Below are positions 7,295 through 15,836 of a stretch of 51,593 nt of DNA, piece by piece (position 1 is the stretch's first letter; every line of letters begins with the position of its first letter). This DNA is from an uncultured Bacteroidales bacterium (GTDB taxonomy: Bacteria; Bacteroidota; Bacteroidia; Bacteroidales; WCHB1-69), in assembly GCA_937901455.1 (NCBI GenBank), contig CALDIA010000153.1, positions 1 through 51,593 on the forward strand. The letters run 5' to 3'. The translations under genes were made by a program, and so were the position numbers. The notes beneath the pieces were generated by a model, which was not told where the DNA came from, did no database searches, and saw only the letters and a program-made list of their open reading frames with translations.

Positions 7295-8067
7295 TGTCCT
7301 ATACGATTGACGTACGGCATATTGATTTCCATTTTCAACAACAAGCCCTTTTTCAGGACTTGTCGGCCATGATTAGAGAGGGCGAGTTTTGTGCAGTGGT
7401 TGGACCAAATGGCTCAGGCAAGACGACATTGTTGAGATGCATGGCCGGTTTGCTTTCCGTTTCAGCGGGGAAAGTTTTGGTGGGACAGCGGGATGTGCGA
7501 GCCTATAAGCCGATGGAATTGGCACGCCAGATAGCCTTTGTACCGCAGCATCAGGATACGATTTTTGATGTGACGGCTCACGATATGGTCATGATGGGAC
7601 GCAATCCCTATCAAAAACGATGGCAAGTGTACTCCGAGGAAGATGAACATATTGTGATGCAGATGATGAGCAGATGCCATGTGGAGCATTTTGCCGACCG
7701 TTCCATAAGTGCATTGAGTGGGGGAGAACTACAGCGTACCCTTATTGCGCGTGCCATGGCCCAGCAGGCACCTATAATGCTGCTGGATGAACCCCTCTCC
7801 AACCTGGACGTATCCCACCAGTTCGAGATTATGGACATCTTGTCGCAGCTAAATGGCGAGGTGGGCACCACAGTGGTGATTGTTATTCACGACTTTTCCA
7901 TGGCTATTCAGTATGCGCGTACGGCTCTGCTTATGCGGGCGGGACACATTTTGGCTCATGATGCCGTAAATGTAGCCTTGACCCCCGAATTGCTTCGGAA
8001 TTGTTTCCAATTAGTTGACTCCCTGCAAATCACAGAGCATGGCGAAGTACATAAGATTAAGATGTAA
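7294..8067 (+). CDS. ABC transporter ATP-binding protein, FecE/BtuD type
   Basis: A 257-residue ATPase of the iron-siderophore/cobalamin/haem importer group. Walker A is G37-P-N-G-S-G-K-T, the Q-loop region is AFVPQHQ, the signature is ALSGGELQR, Walker B is PIMLLDEP with the D-loop SNLD, and the switch His is in VIHDF. Partner permease (FecCD/BtuC) and substrate-binding genes normally adjoin such an ATPase. Here mutL overlaps its start by one base and a tRNA follows, so the partners must be encoded elsewhere. The substrate cannot be told from the ATPase alone. All catalytic motifs are intact. Confidence 0.9.
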   Translation: MSYTIDVRHIDFHFQQQALFQDLSAMIREGEFCAVVGPNGSGKTTLLRCMAGLLSVSAGKVLVGQRDVRAYKPMELARQIAFVPQHQDTIFDVTAHDMVMMGRNPYQKRWQVYSEEDEHIVMQMMSRCHVEHFADRSISALSGGELQRTLIARAMAQQAPIMLLDEPLSNLDVSHQFEIMDILSQLNGEVGTTVVIVIHDFSMAIQYARTALLMRAGHILAHDAVNVALTPELLRNCFQLVDSLQITEHGEVHKIKM

Positions 8068-8110
8068 ATATTTGATTATTAATATTCTGTGATTATTTTC
8101 ATGGTTGCTT

Positions 8111-8140
8111 TTGTAAGCTTGAAAAAAAAATGTACTTTTG
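8111..8140 (+). promoter_or_regulatory. promoter of tRNA-Ser
   Basis: TTG at 8111-8113, 19 bases, then TACTTTTG at 8133-8140. This is an exact match to the Bacteroidota TTG-N19-21-TAnnTTTG pattern, 10 bases before the tRNA. Confidence 0.8.
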
Positions 8141-8150
8141 CGCCTGCAAA

Positions 8151-8240
<90 letters not shown>

Positions 8241-8241
8241 T

Positions 8242-8318
8242 GTAGAGACGCAATGCATTGCGTCTCTACGTTTTTTATACATTGCATCTCTATGTTTTTT
8301 ATGCATTGCGTCTCTATG
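8242..8318 (+). repeat. perfect 28-bp palindrome plus two degenerate half copies
   Basis: 8242-8269 is a perfect palindrome (arm GTAGAGACGCAATG and its complement), starting four bases after the CCA of tRNA-Ser. Two further half-sites follow at about 24-base spacing (ACATTGCATCTCTATG near 8279 and ATGCATTGCGTCTCTATG at 8301), each preceded by a T run. The same GAGACGC-type palindrome is, as I recall, dispersed in many Bacteroidota and cyanobacterial genomes. The palindrome plus T6 could also terminate the tRNA transcript. Confidence 0.85.
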
Positions 8319-8373
8319 TTTGTTTTAACAGGAATGGGTTTCCAATAGAATCGTGGACGTTTTTTGTCTGGTT

Positions 8374-10134
8374 TTAGGAACATTCCTCATCCCCAACACC
8401 CTCCCCGCTCACACCCGGCAGCAGCGCGGCGGCCTGGTCCGCCGGCAGAGCCTCGACCTCCCTCAGTTTCCGTTTGATGGCTTTGGTGCGGGTGCCCTGA
8501 AGCTGCTCGATGGTCGCGGAAGCGGAGTCGATGTTCTTCTTGGCCTTCTCAAGGAGGTCGCCGAATTTGGAGAACTCCGTCTTGACCGCACCCAAGGTGG
8601 TCCAGACATCGTTACTGCGTTTTTCGATGGCCAACGTGCGGAATCCCATCTGCAGGCTACTGAGCAAGGCGCCCAAGGTGGTCGGTCCCGTGACGAGCAC
8701 GTTCCATTTGTCCCTCAGCTCCTGCGTAAGTCCCGAACGACGGATGACTTCGGCGTAGATGTTCTCAACGGGCACAAACATGATGGCGAAATTAGTCGTG
8801 TCGGGAACGGATATGTACTTGATACTGATGTCCTTTGCCATGGACATTACCGTGTTCTCGAACTGACTGGATTTCGATTTGATCGTCGCAGTGTCTCCCG
8901 TGTCTATGGCATCCACATACTGGTCATAGACATCCTTGGGAAACTTGGAATCGATAGGCAGATACACCGACCCGTGAGGATCATCCTTGCCGGGCAACTT
9001 GATGGCGAACTCCACGCGTTCCGAACTGCCGCGCACGGTGGCCACATTCTCATCGTATTGCTCGGGAGAGAGCATCTGTTCCAGCAGTGCCTTGAGTTGA
9101 AGTTCCCCGAAATTGCCACGCACCTTGACATTGGTGAGCGCGTTCTTCAAACCTCCCACATCGGAAGCGAGGCTCTTCATCTCGCCCAACCCTTTTTGGA
9201 CGCTTTCGAGTTGCTCGCTGACCAGCTTGAAAGACTGCCCGAGTCGGTCGTTCAAAGTCTTCTGCAGCTTCTCGTCCACGGTCGCCCGCATCTCATCCAG
9301 CCGTTTCTCAGTCGTTTGGATCAAGTCCGACTGCCGCTTGTCCATTTCGGCAAACCGTTCTTTCTGGGCTTCCACCATCTTTCCGGTGTTCTTCTCGAAC
9401 CCTTCCTGGAACTTCTCGGACATCGTGGTCAGCTTTTCCTCAACGATGGAGCGCAGCGCGTCAAGTTTGGTTTCCGTAGTCTTTATCAAATCCGACTGCC
9501 GTTTCTCCATCTTCTCAAATCCGGCATTCTGCGCCTCAACCGATTTATCCGTATTGGCATCGAATGTTTTGAAGAATTGCTCGAACGATTTTGTCAGCGT
9601 CGTGTTGGTGGTATCCTTCAGGTTTTCAAGTTTGGACTCCATGGTGTCAACGAACGTTTTGTTACGCTTCCCCATGTCATCGAAGCCTTCCTTTTGGAAT
9701 GAATTGAGTTTAGAGACATTTTCATCGAATACAGTTTGAAAGACTGTGAACACTTTCTGTGTCTCCTCTCGCTGGCTTTTGGACGTTTCCGACGATTCCT
9801 TCCTCAATTGGCTGACATTTTCAGTGAATTCGGAACGTAATTTGTCCACCGTGCCCGAAATCTCCTCGCGCATCTTTCCCATATTGTCCACCGTTTCCAT
9901 CCGCATCTGTCCGACGTTCTCCGACAGCTCTTTTCTGATCTTGTCGATATTGTCAGACAGCTCCTGCCGGGCGCTTCTGTTCTCTTCCGAGATTTTCCCT
10001 TCCAGGCGGTCGAAGTCTTTCGAAGAGACATCCGAGGTGCTTCCTTGTCTGGAAAAGACTTTGACCATAACGATGACGGTGCAGACGGTGCAAACCGCCA
10101 CCAAAGCTAAAATGATGTATATGAATGTGTTCAT
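8374..10134 (-). CDS. rmuC: DNA recombination protein RmuC
   Basis: A 586-residue protein with an N-terminal membrane anchor (residues 4-27), a very long coiled-coil/heptad region (about 35-310), and the C-terminal RmuC domain (about 330-540, with KVRGNFGE, LPIDSKFPKD, DTTNFAIMFVP and VLVTGPTTLGALL). RmuC proteins are predicted nucleases that limit sequence inversions at short inverted repeats. Within the coiled coil, two stretches are near copies (MEKRQSDLIKTTE and MDKRQSDLIQTTE, about 70 residues apart), so the region grew by internal duplication. It has its own promoter word upstream and is the gene next to the type I restriction locus, on the same strand. Confidence 0.92.
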   Translation of the reverse strand: MNTFIYIILALVAVCTVCTVIVMVKVFSRQGSTSDVSSKDFDRLEGKISEENRSARQELSDNIDKIRKELSENVGQMRMETVDNMGKMREEISGTVDKLRSEFTENVSQLRKESSETSKSQREETQKVFTVFQTVFDENVSKLNSFQKEGFDDMGKRNKTFVDTMESKLENLKDTTNTTLTKSFEQFFKTFDANTDKSVEAQNAGFEKMEKRQSDLIKTTETKLDALRSIVEEKLTTMSEKFQEGFEKNTGKMVEAQKERFAEMDKRQSDLIQTTEKRLDEMRATVDEKLQKTLNDRLGQSFKLVSEQLESVQKGLGEMKSLASDVGGLKNALTNVKVRGNFGELQLKALLEQMLSPEQYDENVATVRGSSERVEFAIKLPGKDDPHGSVYLPIDSKFPKDVYDQYVDAIDTGDTATIKSKSSQFENTVMSMAKDISIKYISVPDTTNFAIMFVPVENIYAEVIRRSGLTQELRDKWNVLVTGPTTLGALLSSLQMGFRTLAIEKRSNDVWTTLGAVKTEFSKFGDLLEKAKKNIDSASATIEQLQGTRTKAIKRKLREVEALPADQAAALLPGVSGEGVGDEECS

Positions 10135-10175
10135 AAGAGGTTTTTGTTTTGATTATTACTGTTGATTTCCGGCGG

Positions 10176-10183
10176 CAAAGATA
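10176..10183 (-). promoter_or_regulatory. -7 promoter element of rmuC
   Basis: CAAAGATA on the plus strand reads TATCTTTG on the minus strand, 41 bases before the rmuC ATG. No -33 TTG is clear. Confidence 0.45.
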
Positions 10184-10258
10184 TAACGGATAGGTTCAGG
10201 GATGGTGAACCTATTTCAACCATCACATAGCCTCTATTATTCATACTCCTTGTTTCAA

Positions 10259-10286
10259 ATCACTGTTCACTAATCACTGTTCACTA
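10259..10286 (+). repeat. two perfect 14-bp tandem copies (ATCACTGTTCACTA)
   Basis: Two adjacent identical 14-mers lie in the 214-bp gap between rmuC and the truncated ATPase. It is another member of the 7/14-base arrays seen at gene borders in this window. The rest of the gap holds the rmuC promoter word and nothing else I recognise. Confidence 0.85.
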
Positions 10287-10348
10287 TTGCCTTTTCTATC
10301 CAACGAGCTTGTTTCCATTCTGTTTGCGGGTACTATGAATAATACAAG

Positions 10349-11197
10349 TTAGAGGTTGATTTGTGGGAATGCTCCGAAGTTTCCTTGATTATAAGCTTTT
10401 TGAATAGAGGACAAGCGGTTCAAGCCCCTGAATTCAGCCAACGAATAGACATCGGTATGGCCGGAAGGGGGCTTTTCGGTAAACCATACGCTGTCTTTCC
10501 GAAAGATGCGCTGGTCATTCTGCTTCGTCACCTCATTGAGCAGAGGGTCGTAATGGGTAGTGATAAGCAATTGAGAACGGGATTGTTTTCTCAGGAAATT
10601 CAACAAGATGAACTTTACCAACTGGGGATGTAATGAGCATTCCATTTCATCAATGGCAAGAAAAGATTCGCTGTTAATGCATTCGTAAATAGCTGTTGCC
10701 ACGCCAAAAGTACGAATAGAGCCCGCAGATTCCTGATATTGGTTCATTGTGTATCTCTCTGAAGATAGACTATCTATGACGGTGTGCTCAAAGAGCGTTC
10801 TTCTTTGTTTTATGGTACGCTCTTTCATCATCCGTTCTTTCTCCTGTGTGGGGATATCTTCATTGTTTAGGATGTAATTAATGTGTTCGTCGGGGACAGC
10901 GTTGCTGACAATCTCTGTTGTCACATCGGAAATGTTGAAATCTGCCTCGCGCATAAAATCTATTATGTGGGTATGCAACAGGGCATTCTCCATATTTTTC
11001 CGTTCCGCATATCCAAACAAGTTCGAACCCGGTTCAATCACAGGCATCAGATGGGATTTTAACCAAATTTTCGCCAAATCCAGGTCTGGTATCTTTGTGT
11101 TCACTTTGTCACGGGCGGCAAAAACGGACATGTTGCGGAGGCATTCCAACGAAATCTTTTCCCGTTCAGCGGCGCTGACACGGATGGCAGCTCTATT
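10349..11197 (-). pseudogene. 5'-truncated AAA (AAA_15/AAA_21-like) ATPase remnant
   Basis: The open frame holds about 282 codons, and a caller would start at the TTG at 11149 (266 residues). It is the C-terminal part of an OLD/AAA15-type ATPase: the Walker B stretch FLAIDEMECSLHPQL and the following LLITTHYDPLL are present, but the Walker A loop (GxxxxGKT), which should lie some 100-150 residues further upstream, is missing. The frame closes with a stop just where hsdM ends (stop at 11193), so the N-terminal half was lost at that junction. Proteins of this family are often encoded in or beside restriction and abortive-infection loci. The remnant cannot hydrolyse ATP on its own. It could still be translated, as the rest of the frame is free of stops. 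Confidence 0.75.
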
Positions 11198-12815
11198 TTA
11201 CCTCTTCCAACCCCAACTCCTTCAAAAACGCATTATGTTTGGCTTTGGCCTCAACCAACTTGTTGTTGATGTCGATCAATTGCGTGTGTACGGCCTTTAA
11301 ATCAACGGGCGGTTCTTGCTGCGCGAGGGACACATAGCGGGTGATGTTCAGATTGTACCCGTTTTCTTCGATCTCCTTTAAGCTGACTTTCCGGCTCAGG
11401 CGCGGGGTTTCCGTACGGCGCTGGTAGGTTTCCACGATGGTTTTGATGTGCTCGGGGGTGAGAACGTTCTGCTTTTTGCCTTTCTCAAAAAGCTCGGCAG
11501 CATTGATAAAGAGAACATCATCATTCTGACGGCATTTTTTAAGGACAATGATGCAAACGGGAATACCGGTGGAGAAGAAGAGGTTGGAGGGCAAACCGAT
11601 AATGCAGTCGACATTGCTGTCTTTGAGCAACTTGGTACGTATGCGCTCTTCCGACCCGCCTCTGAAAAGCACGCCGTGAGGCAGGATGATGGCCATCGTG
11701 CCCGAGTCACTGAGATAGTGGAAGCCGTGGAGCAAGAATGCGAAGTCGGCCGCAGACTTGGGCGCAACGCCATAGTTGGCAAAACGCGGGTCTTGCGAGG
11801 TCTCCTCTTTGGGGTCCCATCTGAGGGAGAAGGGCGGATTGGCCACCACCGCGTCAAAGCGCAACTGCTTGGAGGGGTCTTCTTCCGTCAGGAGCGGCCA
11901 GTCGTTGGTGAGGGTGTCGCCGTGGAAGATCTGGAACTCGGAATCCTTTACCCCGTGCAACAGCATGTTCATACGGGCAAGGTTGTAGGTGGTGATGTTC
12001 TTCTCCTGGCCGTAGATGCGACCGATTTTACCACCGGTTTCCTCCATCTGCTTCTTCACATTCAGCAGCAGGGAACCGGAACCGCAGGCAAAGTCGAGCA
12101 CGCTGTTGAGACTCTTCTTGGGACCGGTAGCAGGATCCTGACTGTCAAGGATGACGATACGCGAGAGGATGCTGGATATCTGTTGCGGCGTGTAGAATTC
12201 GCCCGCTTTCTGACCGGCATTGGCGGCAAACTGCCCTATGAGGTACTCGTAGGCATCGCCCAAAATGTCGTAGTCTTTGCTGAAAGTGACGAGATTCCCC
12301 TCCAACGTGGAGATGACCTTGCAGAGCATGGCATTCCGGGAGGTGTAATCCTTGCCGAGCTTTTCGGAGGCGAGGTTGATTTCAGAGAACAGGCCTTGCA
12401 AAGAACTCTCGAAAGATTCGTTCTCAATGTATTTGAACGCATCCTGAAGCGTGTCAAGAAGATCTTGACTTTGCGTGCGGGCCAGTTCGTAGATGTTGTT
12501 CCACAGATATTTGGGGTCGATGATGTAGTGCAGACTGCGCTGCATCTCGGCCTGGAAATCAGCCACATCAGCAGCATTCTCGTCACACCAGGTCTTGAGC
12601 GGATTCTTGGTGTCCGGGAAATCACTGCCGAGAATCTTCCGGGCCTCTTTCTCATAGTTTTCCGAAAGGTAGCGCAGAAAGAGCAGCGAGAGCATATAGT
12701 CGCGGAAGTTGTCGGCGGTCATGGCGCCACGGAGGGTGTCGGCCACATTCCAGAGTGCGGCAAAGAGTTTCTGTTTTTCCTGTGCGTTGAGACGGTTGGT
12801 TTCGTTGTTTTCCAT
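11193..12815 (-). CDS. hsdM: type I restriction-modification methyltransferase subunit HsdM
   Basis: A protein of 540 residues, full length for HsdM. The N-terminal helical domain contains DNFRDYMLSLLFLRYLSE. The catalytic domain has SAM-binding motif I (LDFACGSGSLLL) and the adenine-N6 motif IV NPPF (AVVANPPFSLRW). The C-terminal tail (from about residue 490) probably contacts HsdS. It methylates adenine in the recognition sequence set by HsdS and is also the core of the restriction complex. It follows the PIN gene by 58 bases with no visible promoter in that gap, so it is probably transcribed from further upstream, possibly with the Xre-PIN pair. Confidence 0.96.
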   Translation of the reverse strand: MENNETNRLNAQEKQKLFAALWNVADTLRGAMTADNFRDYMLSLLFLRYLSENYEKEARKILGSDFPDTKNPLKTWCDENAADVADFQAEMQRSLHYIIDPKYLWNNIYELARTQSQDLLDTLQDAFKYIENESFESSLQGLFSEINLASEKLGKDYTSRNAMLCKVISTLEGNLVTFSKDYDILGDAYEYLIGQFAANAGQKAGEFYTPQQISSILSRIVILDSQDPATGPKKSLNSVLDFACGSGSLLLNVKKQMEETGGKIGRIYGQEKNITTYNLARMNMLLHGVKDSEFQIFHGDTLTNDWPLLTEEDPSKQLRFDAVVANPPFSLRWDPKEETSQDPRFANYGVAPKSAADFAFLLHGFHYLSDSGTMAIILPHGVLFRGGSEERIRTKLLKDSNVDCIIGLPSNLFFSTGIPVCIIVLKKCRQNDDVLFINAAELFEKGKKQNVLTPEHIKTIVETYQRRTETPRLSRKVSLKEIEENGYNLNITRYVSLAQQEPPVDLKAVHTQLIDINNKLVEAKAKHNAFLKELGLEEVK

Positions 12816-12873
12816 ATTGCGTTTTGAATTTCGCTGTTTATGATTTTTTTAATACAATTCTTACATACTGTGT

Positions 12874-13386
12874 TCATTCCCGAACACGTTTTATCCAATC
12901 CATGAAGATTGTTTTCGGCAGTCTGGGATTGATATCCAGCAAGTGTTCGAGACGAGAGGCCATTTCCATACCAGTCAAAAGCCCTTCCTTGACAAAATGA
13001 TCGGCGAGATAAAGGATGCCCGACACCATCACACCTTCATCTTCGGCATGGTTGCGTAGCTTGCGGTCACCGGTGAGCATTCGGTAGTTGTTGTCTTTAG
13101 CGTACTTCAAGACTGCACAGTCCGTAATTGTCAAGTTGGACTTGCTCGCGAACTTACCATAATAAGAGAAAAGGTCAGAGGCTTCTTTCCCTTCGAATGA
13201 GAATACCGCCAAATGTCCTTCCTCTACCATTCGGTCAACAATAGGTCGTTCGTATGGAGACCTATGCAGCTCAGCAATAACATAGTCCACGGTGTGGAAA
13301 TGAACTGACGAAACCACCACCATTTCAAGCAGTCCTGCAGCATCCATATCAATGAGTATCTGAGTGTCGCTTACTACTATTTCCAT
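12874..13386 (-). CDS. PIN-domain ribonuclease (probable toxin partner of the Xre-ImmA protein)
   Basis: A 170-residue protein. PIN-type acidic residues are at the expected places: D7 (VSDTQILIDMD), E39 (YVIAELH), D89 (TITDCAVLKYA) and D107 (MLTGDRKLR), arranged as in DUF3368-like PIN nucleases that bind Mg2+ and cut RNA. The start codon shares one base with the stop of the upstream regulator gene (TAATG), so the two are translationally coupled. This pairing suggests a toxin/antitoxin-like unit with the regulator as the controlling partner. It sits between hsdS and hsdM. The RNA target is unknown. Confidence 0.8.
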   Translation of the reverse strand: MEIVVSDTQILIDMDAAGLLEMVVVSSVHFHTVDYVIAELHRSPYERPIVDRMVEEGHLAVFSFEGKEASDLFSYYGKFASKSNLTITDCAVLKYAKDNNYRMLTGDRKLRNHAEDEGVMVSGILYLADHFVKEGLLTGMEMASRLEHLLDINPRLPKTIFMDWIKRVRE

Positions 13387-14432
13387 TATGCAAGGGCAGT
13401 TTGAGCATTTACTTCATCAACGGAGGTGCCGAGCAGACTGGCGGCCTTCGATATGGAAATCATGCTGTCGGCTAACGCTTTATAGACCAGCCGTTCGAAA
13501 CGCGACGACACTTCTTTGGGATAGACGCTTTCCTGCACACGCTTTTTCAGTTCTGTGTTGCGGTTCATGTCAATGCACAGCGATCTGTGAACACTTTCCG
13601 TGATAATCCCTATCTGTTTGGCTTTGACTAGAATGGCATCCACGGAAATACCAAAACCATTTTGGATAAGTTTCAGCTCCTTCCAGGACAGGTTCTTTCT
13701 GTGCTCGCCTAACAATGATTTCAAGACCGCTGAGGGCAACAGCACCTCATTGGCAAACACGTTACACAGACGTTCCACATCGGCATCCTCGTCAAAAGCC
13801 AGTATCAGATGTGCCAACTCGTGGAAAAGGGTCAGTCTTCTACGCTCTGAAATCAAATTTCGGTTCAATACAATCACCGGCAAACCAAGGTTTCGCACAC
13901 AACTGCCGTCGAACTTCGGGTCAGAATCGATTTCGATTACCTTCACCCCGTTACTTTCCAGCACCTCGATAGGGGTGGAGAGGCAGTCAATCCCCAAATT
14001 CAGATCCTGACGAAAACGAGCACCAAGCGACCTCGCATCGTTGTCAGTTCGCAGGAGTATATCGCTATATGACAAGCCAAACCGCACACTCTCGTGGGTG
14101 ATGGCCTCAATTTCCTGGTATTTCTCGATGGAAAGGGCAATGCTCTCTTTGATGGAGGTCTCTTTCTTGACGGGAAGGCTTGACCGTTTGCGAAACTCGA
14201 AACTGTTGGGGTCTATGTTTACCGTGAATGGTCGGAAGAAGTAGTCCACATCGAAATCCAAGGCCTCAGCGATGGCAATCAAGTTCTGGCTTGACGGAAG
14301 CATCTTGCCTGTTTCGTATTTGGCGATGGCATTGCTTGAGATTCTTCCATCCAAGCGCGAACAGAGCTCTCTCTGAGAGTATCCACGGATTTTACGTGCG
14401 TTTATAAGCCGTTGTGCAAAAGTCTTTTCCAT
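13386..14432 (-). CDS. Xre-family repressor fused to an ImmA/IrrE metallopeptidase
   Basis: A 348-residue protein. Residues 5-62 are a Xre helix-turn-helix (QRLINARKIRGYSQRELC, then ISSNAIAKYETGKMLP). Residues about 120-240 are an ImmA/IrrE (COG2856) zinc peptidase with H204-E-L-A-H208 and a third ligand probably E229 (CNVFANEVLLP). Proteins of this type repress their own or a phage/mobile-element promoter and relieve repression by proteolysis. The upstream region has a perfect inverted repeat around the -7 element, as expected for self-regulation. The gene overlaps the PIN gene by one base. It is a plausible sensor that releases the nuclease when damage or infection is detected; this role is inferred. 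Confidence 0.88.
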   Translation of the reverse strand: MEKTFAQRLINARKIRGYSQRELCSRLDGRISSNAIAKYETGKMLPSSQNLIAIAEALDFDVDYFFRPFTVNIDPNSFEFRKRSSLPVKKETSIKESIALSIEKYQEIEAITHESVRFGLSYSDILLRTDNDARSLGARFRQDLNLGIDCLSTPIEVLESNGVKVIEIDSDPKFDGSCVRNLGLPVIVLNRNLISERRRLTLFHELAHLILAFDEDADVERLCNVFANEVLLPSAVLKSLLGEHRKNLSWKELKLIQNGFGISVDAILVKAKQIGIITESVHRSLCIDMNRNTELKKRVQESVYPKEVSSRFERLVYKALADSMISISKAASLLGTSVDEVNAQTALA

Positions 14433-14463
14433 ACTTTTCTTGATGTTCTTTCATTGTTTGCTT

Positions 14464-14504
14464 TGGTGTGCAAAAATACAAAATTATTTTAAATATGCAC
14501 ACCA
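14464..14504 (-). promoter_or_regulatory. promoter and putative operator of the xre-immA/PIN operon
   Basis: TGGTGTGCA (14464-14472) and its exact complement TGCACACCA (14496-14504) are 23 bases apart, which puts the arm centres 32 bases, about three helical turns, apart. The -7 word TATTTTTG (minus strand, 14471-14478) overlaps the inner edge of the gene-proximal arm, 39 bases before the ATG. A dimeric Xre protein bound to both arms would block the promoter. Confidence 0.65.
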
Positions 14505-14531
14505 TAATGCAATTTGAAATTTATTCTTCTC

Positions 14532-14552
14532 CTCATTGCTCATTGCTCATTG
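14532..14552 (+). repeat. 7-bp tandem repeat (CTCATTG x3) at the 3' end of hsdS
   Basis: Three perfect heptamers plus a degenerate fourth (caaattg). They encode the last residues of HsdS (MSNEQ) and its stop codon on the minus strand. Gain or loss of one unit would change the reading frame only in the last few residues. Confidence 0.85.
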
Positions 14553-15777
14553 CAAATTGCGGGAACAGTTTCTGCATCAGCCCTTTCTTGTGTTCCTTGA
14601 GCGCTTCCACCTTCCGCTGCTGCGCGGCAATCCCCTCGTCCAAGGACGAAAGACAGGAGGCGATTTTTTGTTGCTCTGAAGGTGTAGGTTTCAGGACTGG
14701 CAGACCAAAAAAGTCATTTGTAGGAACATTCAAAAGGCCATGATTTCTTGCTCCTTCTTGAGCTATAGACATAATCTCTTTATCTAATATGCCAGCATCA
14801 AAGTATTGTTCCCAATAATCAACAGCTTTCGAATCCTTGCATCGGAAGCAAATATAAAGTGTAGACACAACCCCTTTGTCGTATAATTTGAGAGGCTTGA
14901 TAGCTCCAACGGGCTTCCCTTGTGAACTACTCTTATTGTATGCGAAATCACCTCTATGTAACAAATAGTAACCTGTCACGTCTGATGCAGCGACTGACTT
15001 CTTAAAGAATTCCAACTGGTTTATCAATCCGAATTGAGCAGAAATTGTAAGAACATTTTTATTATTTTCTGTATTCTTTTCCATTAGTCTGGTAAAAACA
15101 TCTCCCAACTTCTTCACTTCCCATTCCCCTTCAAACCCCGGGAAGCGGAGTTTTGGCGTGGTCTCCCCTTCCTGCGGGAAGAGTTGCTGCATCAGGCCTT
15201 TTTTGTGGTCCTTGAGCGCCTGCAGCCGGTCCGCCTCCGCCCGGATGAGGTCGTCCACACTGCTCAGACACTCGGCGATCTTCTGCTGCTCGGGGAGAGA
15301 GGGGAGAAGATATTTGATTTTGGAAAATGCTTCATATTTAAGATTTAAGGTGTCATTTACCAATCCTTGAGAATGCTGGTGGAAAATAGCAATCATTTGA
15401 TTCGTCTTGAACAAATAGTAATGAAATAAAGAATCAACTCCTTCGTTTGGTTTGCATACAGTATAAGCAGGACTAACAATTCCTTCAATATCGCAATGTA
15501 CACATCTACCTTGCCACATTCTCATTGTATTATACGCAATGTCACCAATTGCAACTCGCAAGTACTTCGATTTATCTGAATTAGAATTGTCTTTCCTTTG
15601 GCTTTCACTCTGTAACATGAGCCCCTCTTCTCCGAGGCTTAACAAAGGAAGATCTCCTCTGTTTTTTTCTACTCTTTCTTGAAAAGAGTCTTCTATTCGT
15701 TTCACCTCCCACTCCCCATCAAATCCCGGGAACCGGAGTTCGGGAACCAATTTTCCCTTTTTCGTTTCGTTGTTCAT
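14533..15777 (-). CDS. hsdS: type I restriction specificity subunit HsdS
   Basis: A 414-residue protein with two target-recognition domains (about residues 20-165 and 215-355). Each is preceded by the repeated entry motif (PELRFPGFDGEWEVK, then PKLRFPGFEGEWEVK) and followed by a conserved helix (LPEQQKIAECLSSVDDLI, then SEQQKIASCLSSLDEGI) and a basic end (KDHKKGLMQQLFPQ, then KEHKKGLMQKLFPQ). The two halves are clear duplicates that differ in their recognition cores, the classic design for reading a bipartite DNA site. The shared blocks are also similar at DNA level, so recombination could swap recognition domains, but no second hsdS copy is in the window. Seven-base tandem arrays lie on both sides of the gene. 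Confidence 0.93.
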   Translation of the reverse strand: MNNETKKGKLVPELRFPGFDGEWEVKRIEDSFQERVEKNRGDLPLLSLGEEGLMLQSESQRKDNSNSDKSKYLRVAIGDIAYNTMRMWQGRCVHCDIEGIVSPAYTVCKPNEGVDSLFHYYLFKTNQMIAIFHQHSQGLVNDTLNLKYEAFSKIKYLLPSLPEQQKIAECLSSVDDLIRAEADRLQALKDHKKGLMQQLFPQEGETTPKLRFPGFEGEWEVKKLGDVFTRLMEKNTENNKNVLTISAQFGLINQLEFFKKSVAASDVTGYYLLHRGDFAYNKSSSQGKPVGAIKPLKLYDKGVVSTLYICFRCKDSKAVDYWEQYFDAGILDKEIMSIAQEGARNHGLLNVPTNDFFGLPVLKPTPSEQQKIASCLSSLDEGIAAQQRKVEALKEHKKGLMQKLFPQFAMSNEQ

Positions 15778-15780
15778 TCC

Positions 15781-15836
15781 TAATTCCTAATTTCTAATTC
15801 CTAATTTCTAATTTCTAATTTCTAATTCCTAATTGC
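15781..15836 (+). repeat. 7-bp tandem array (TAATTYC x8) immediately upstream of hsdS
   Basis: Eight consecutive heptamers (taattcc or taatttc, the last taattgc) start three bases before the hsdS ATG (minus strand) and end inside the stop region of the DUF4143 gene. The array occupies the whole leader of hsdS. A change in copy number would alter its spacing from any upstream signal. Every frame on both strands contains stops. Confidence 0.92.

Noticed and set aside
8353..9702. 449-codon open frame opposite rmuC
   Set aside because: It lies wholly antisense to a clear RmuC protein; composition (His, Leu, Arg rich) is that of a shadow frame.
11448..12827. 459-codon open frame opposite hsdM
   Set aside because: Antisense shadow of an intact methyltransferase gene.
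12874..14432. Diversity-generating retroelement linked to the four-helix-bundle gene, or a phage origin for the Xre-ImmA pair
   Set aside because: No reverse transcriptase, template/variable repeat, integrase or structural phage gene is present anywhere in the window.
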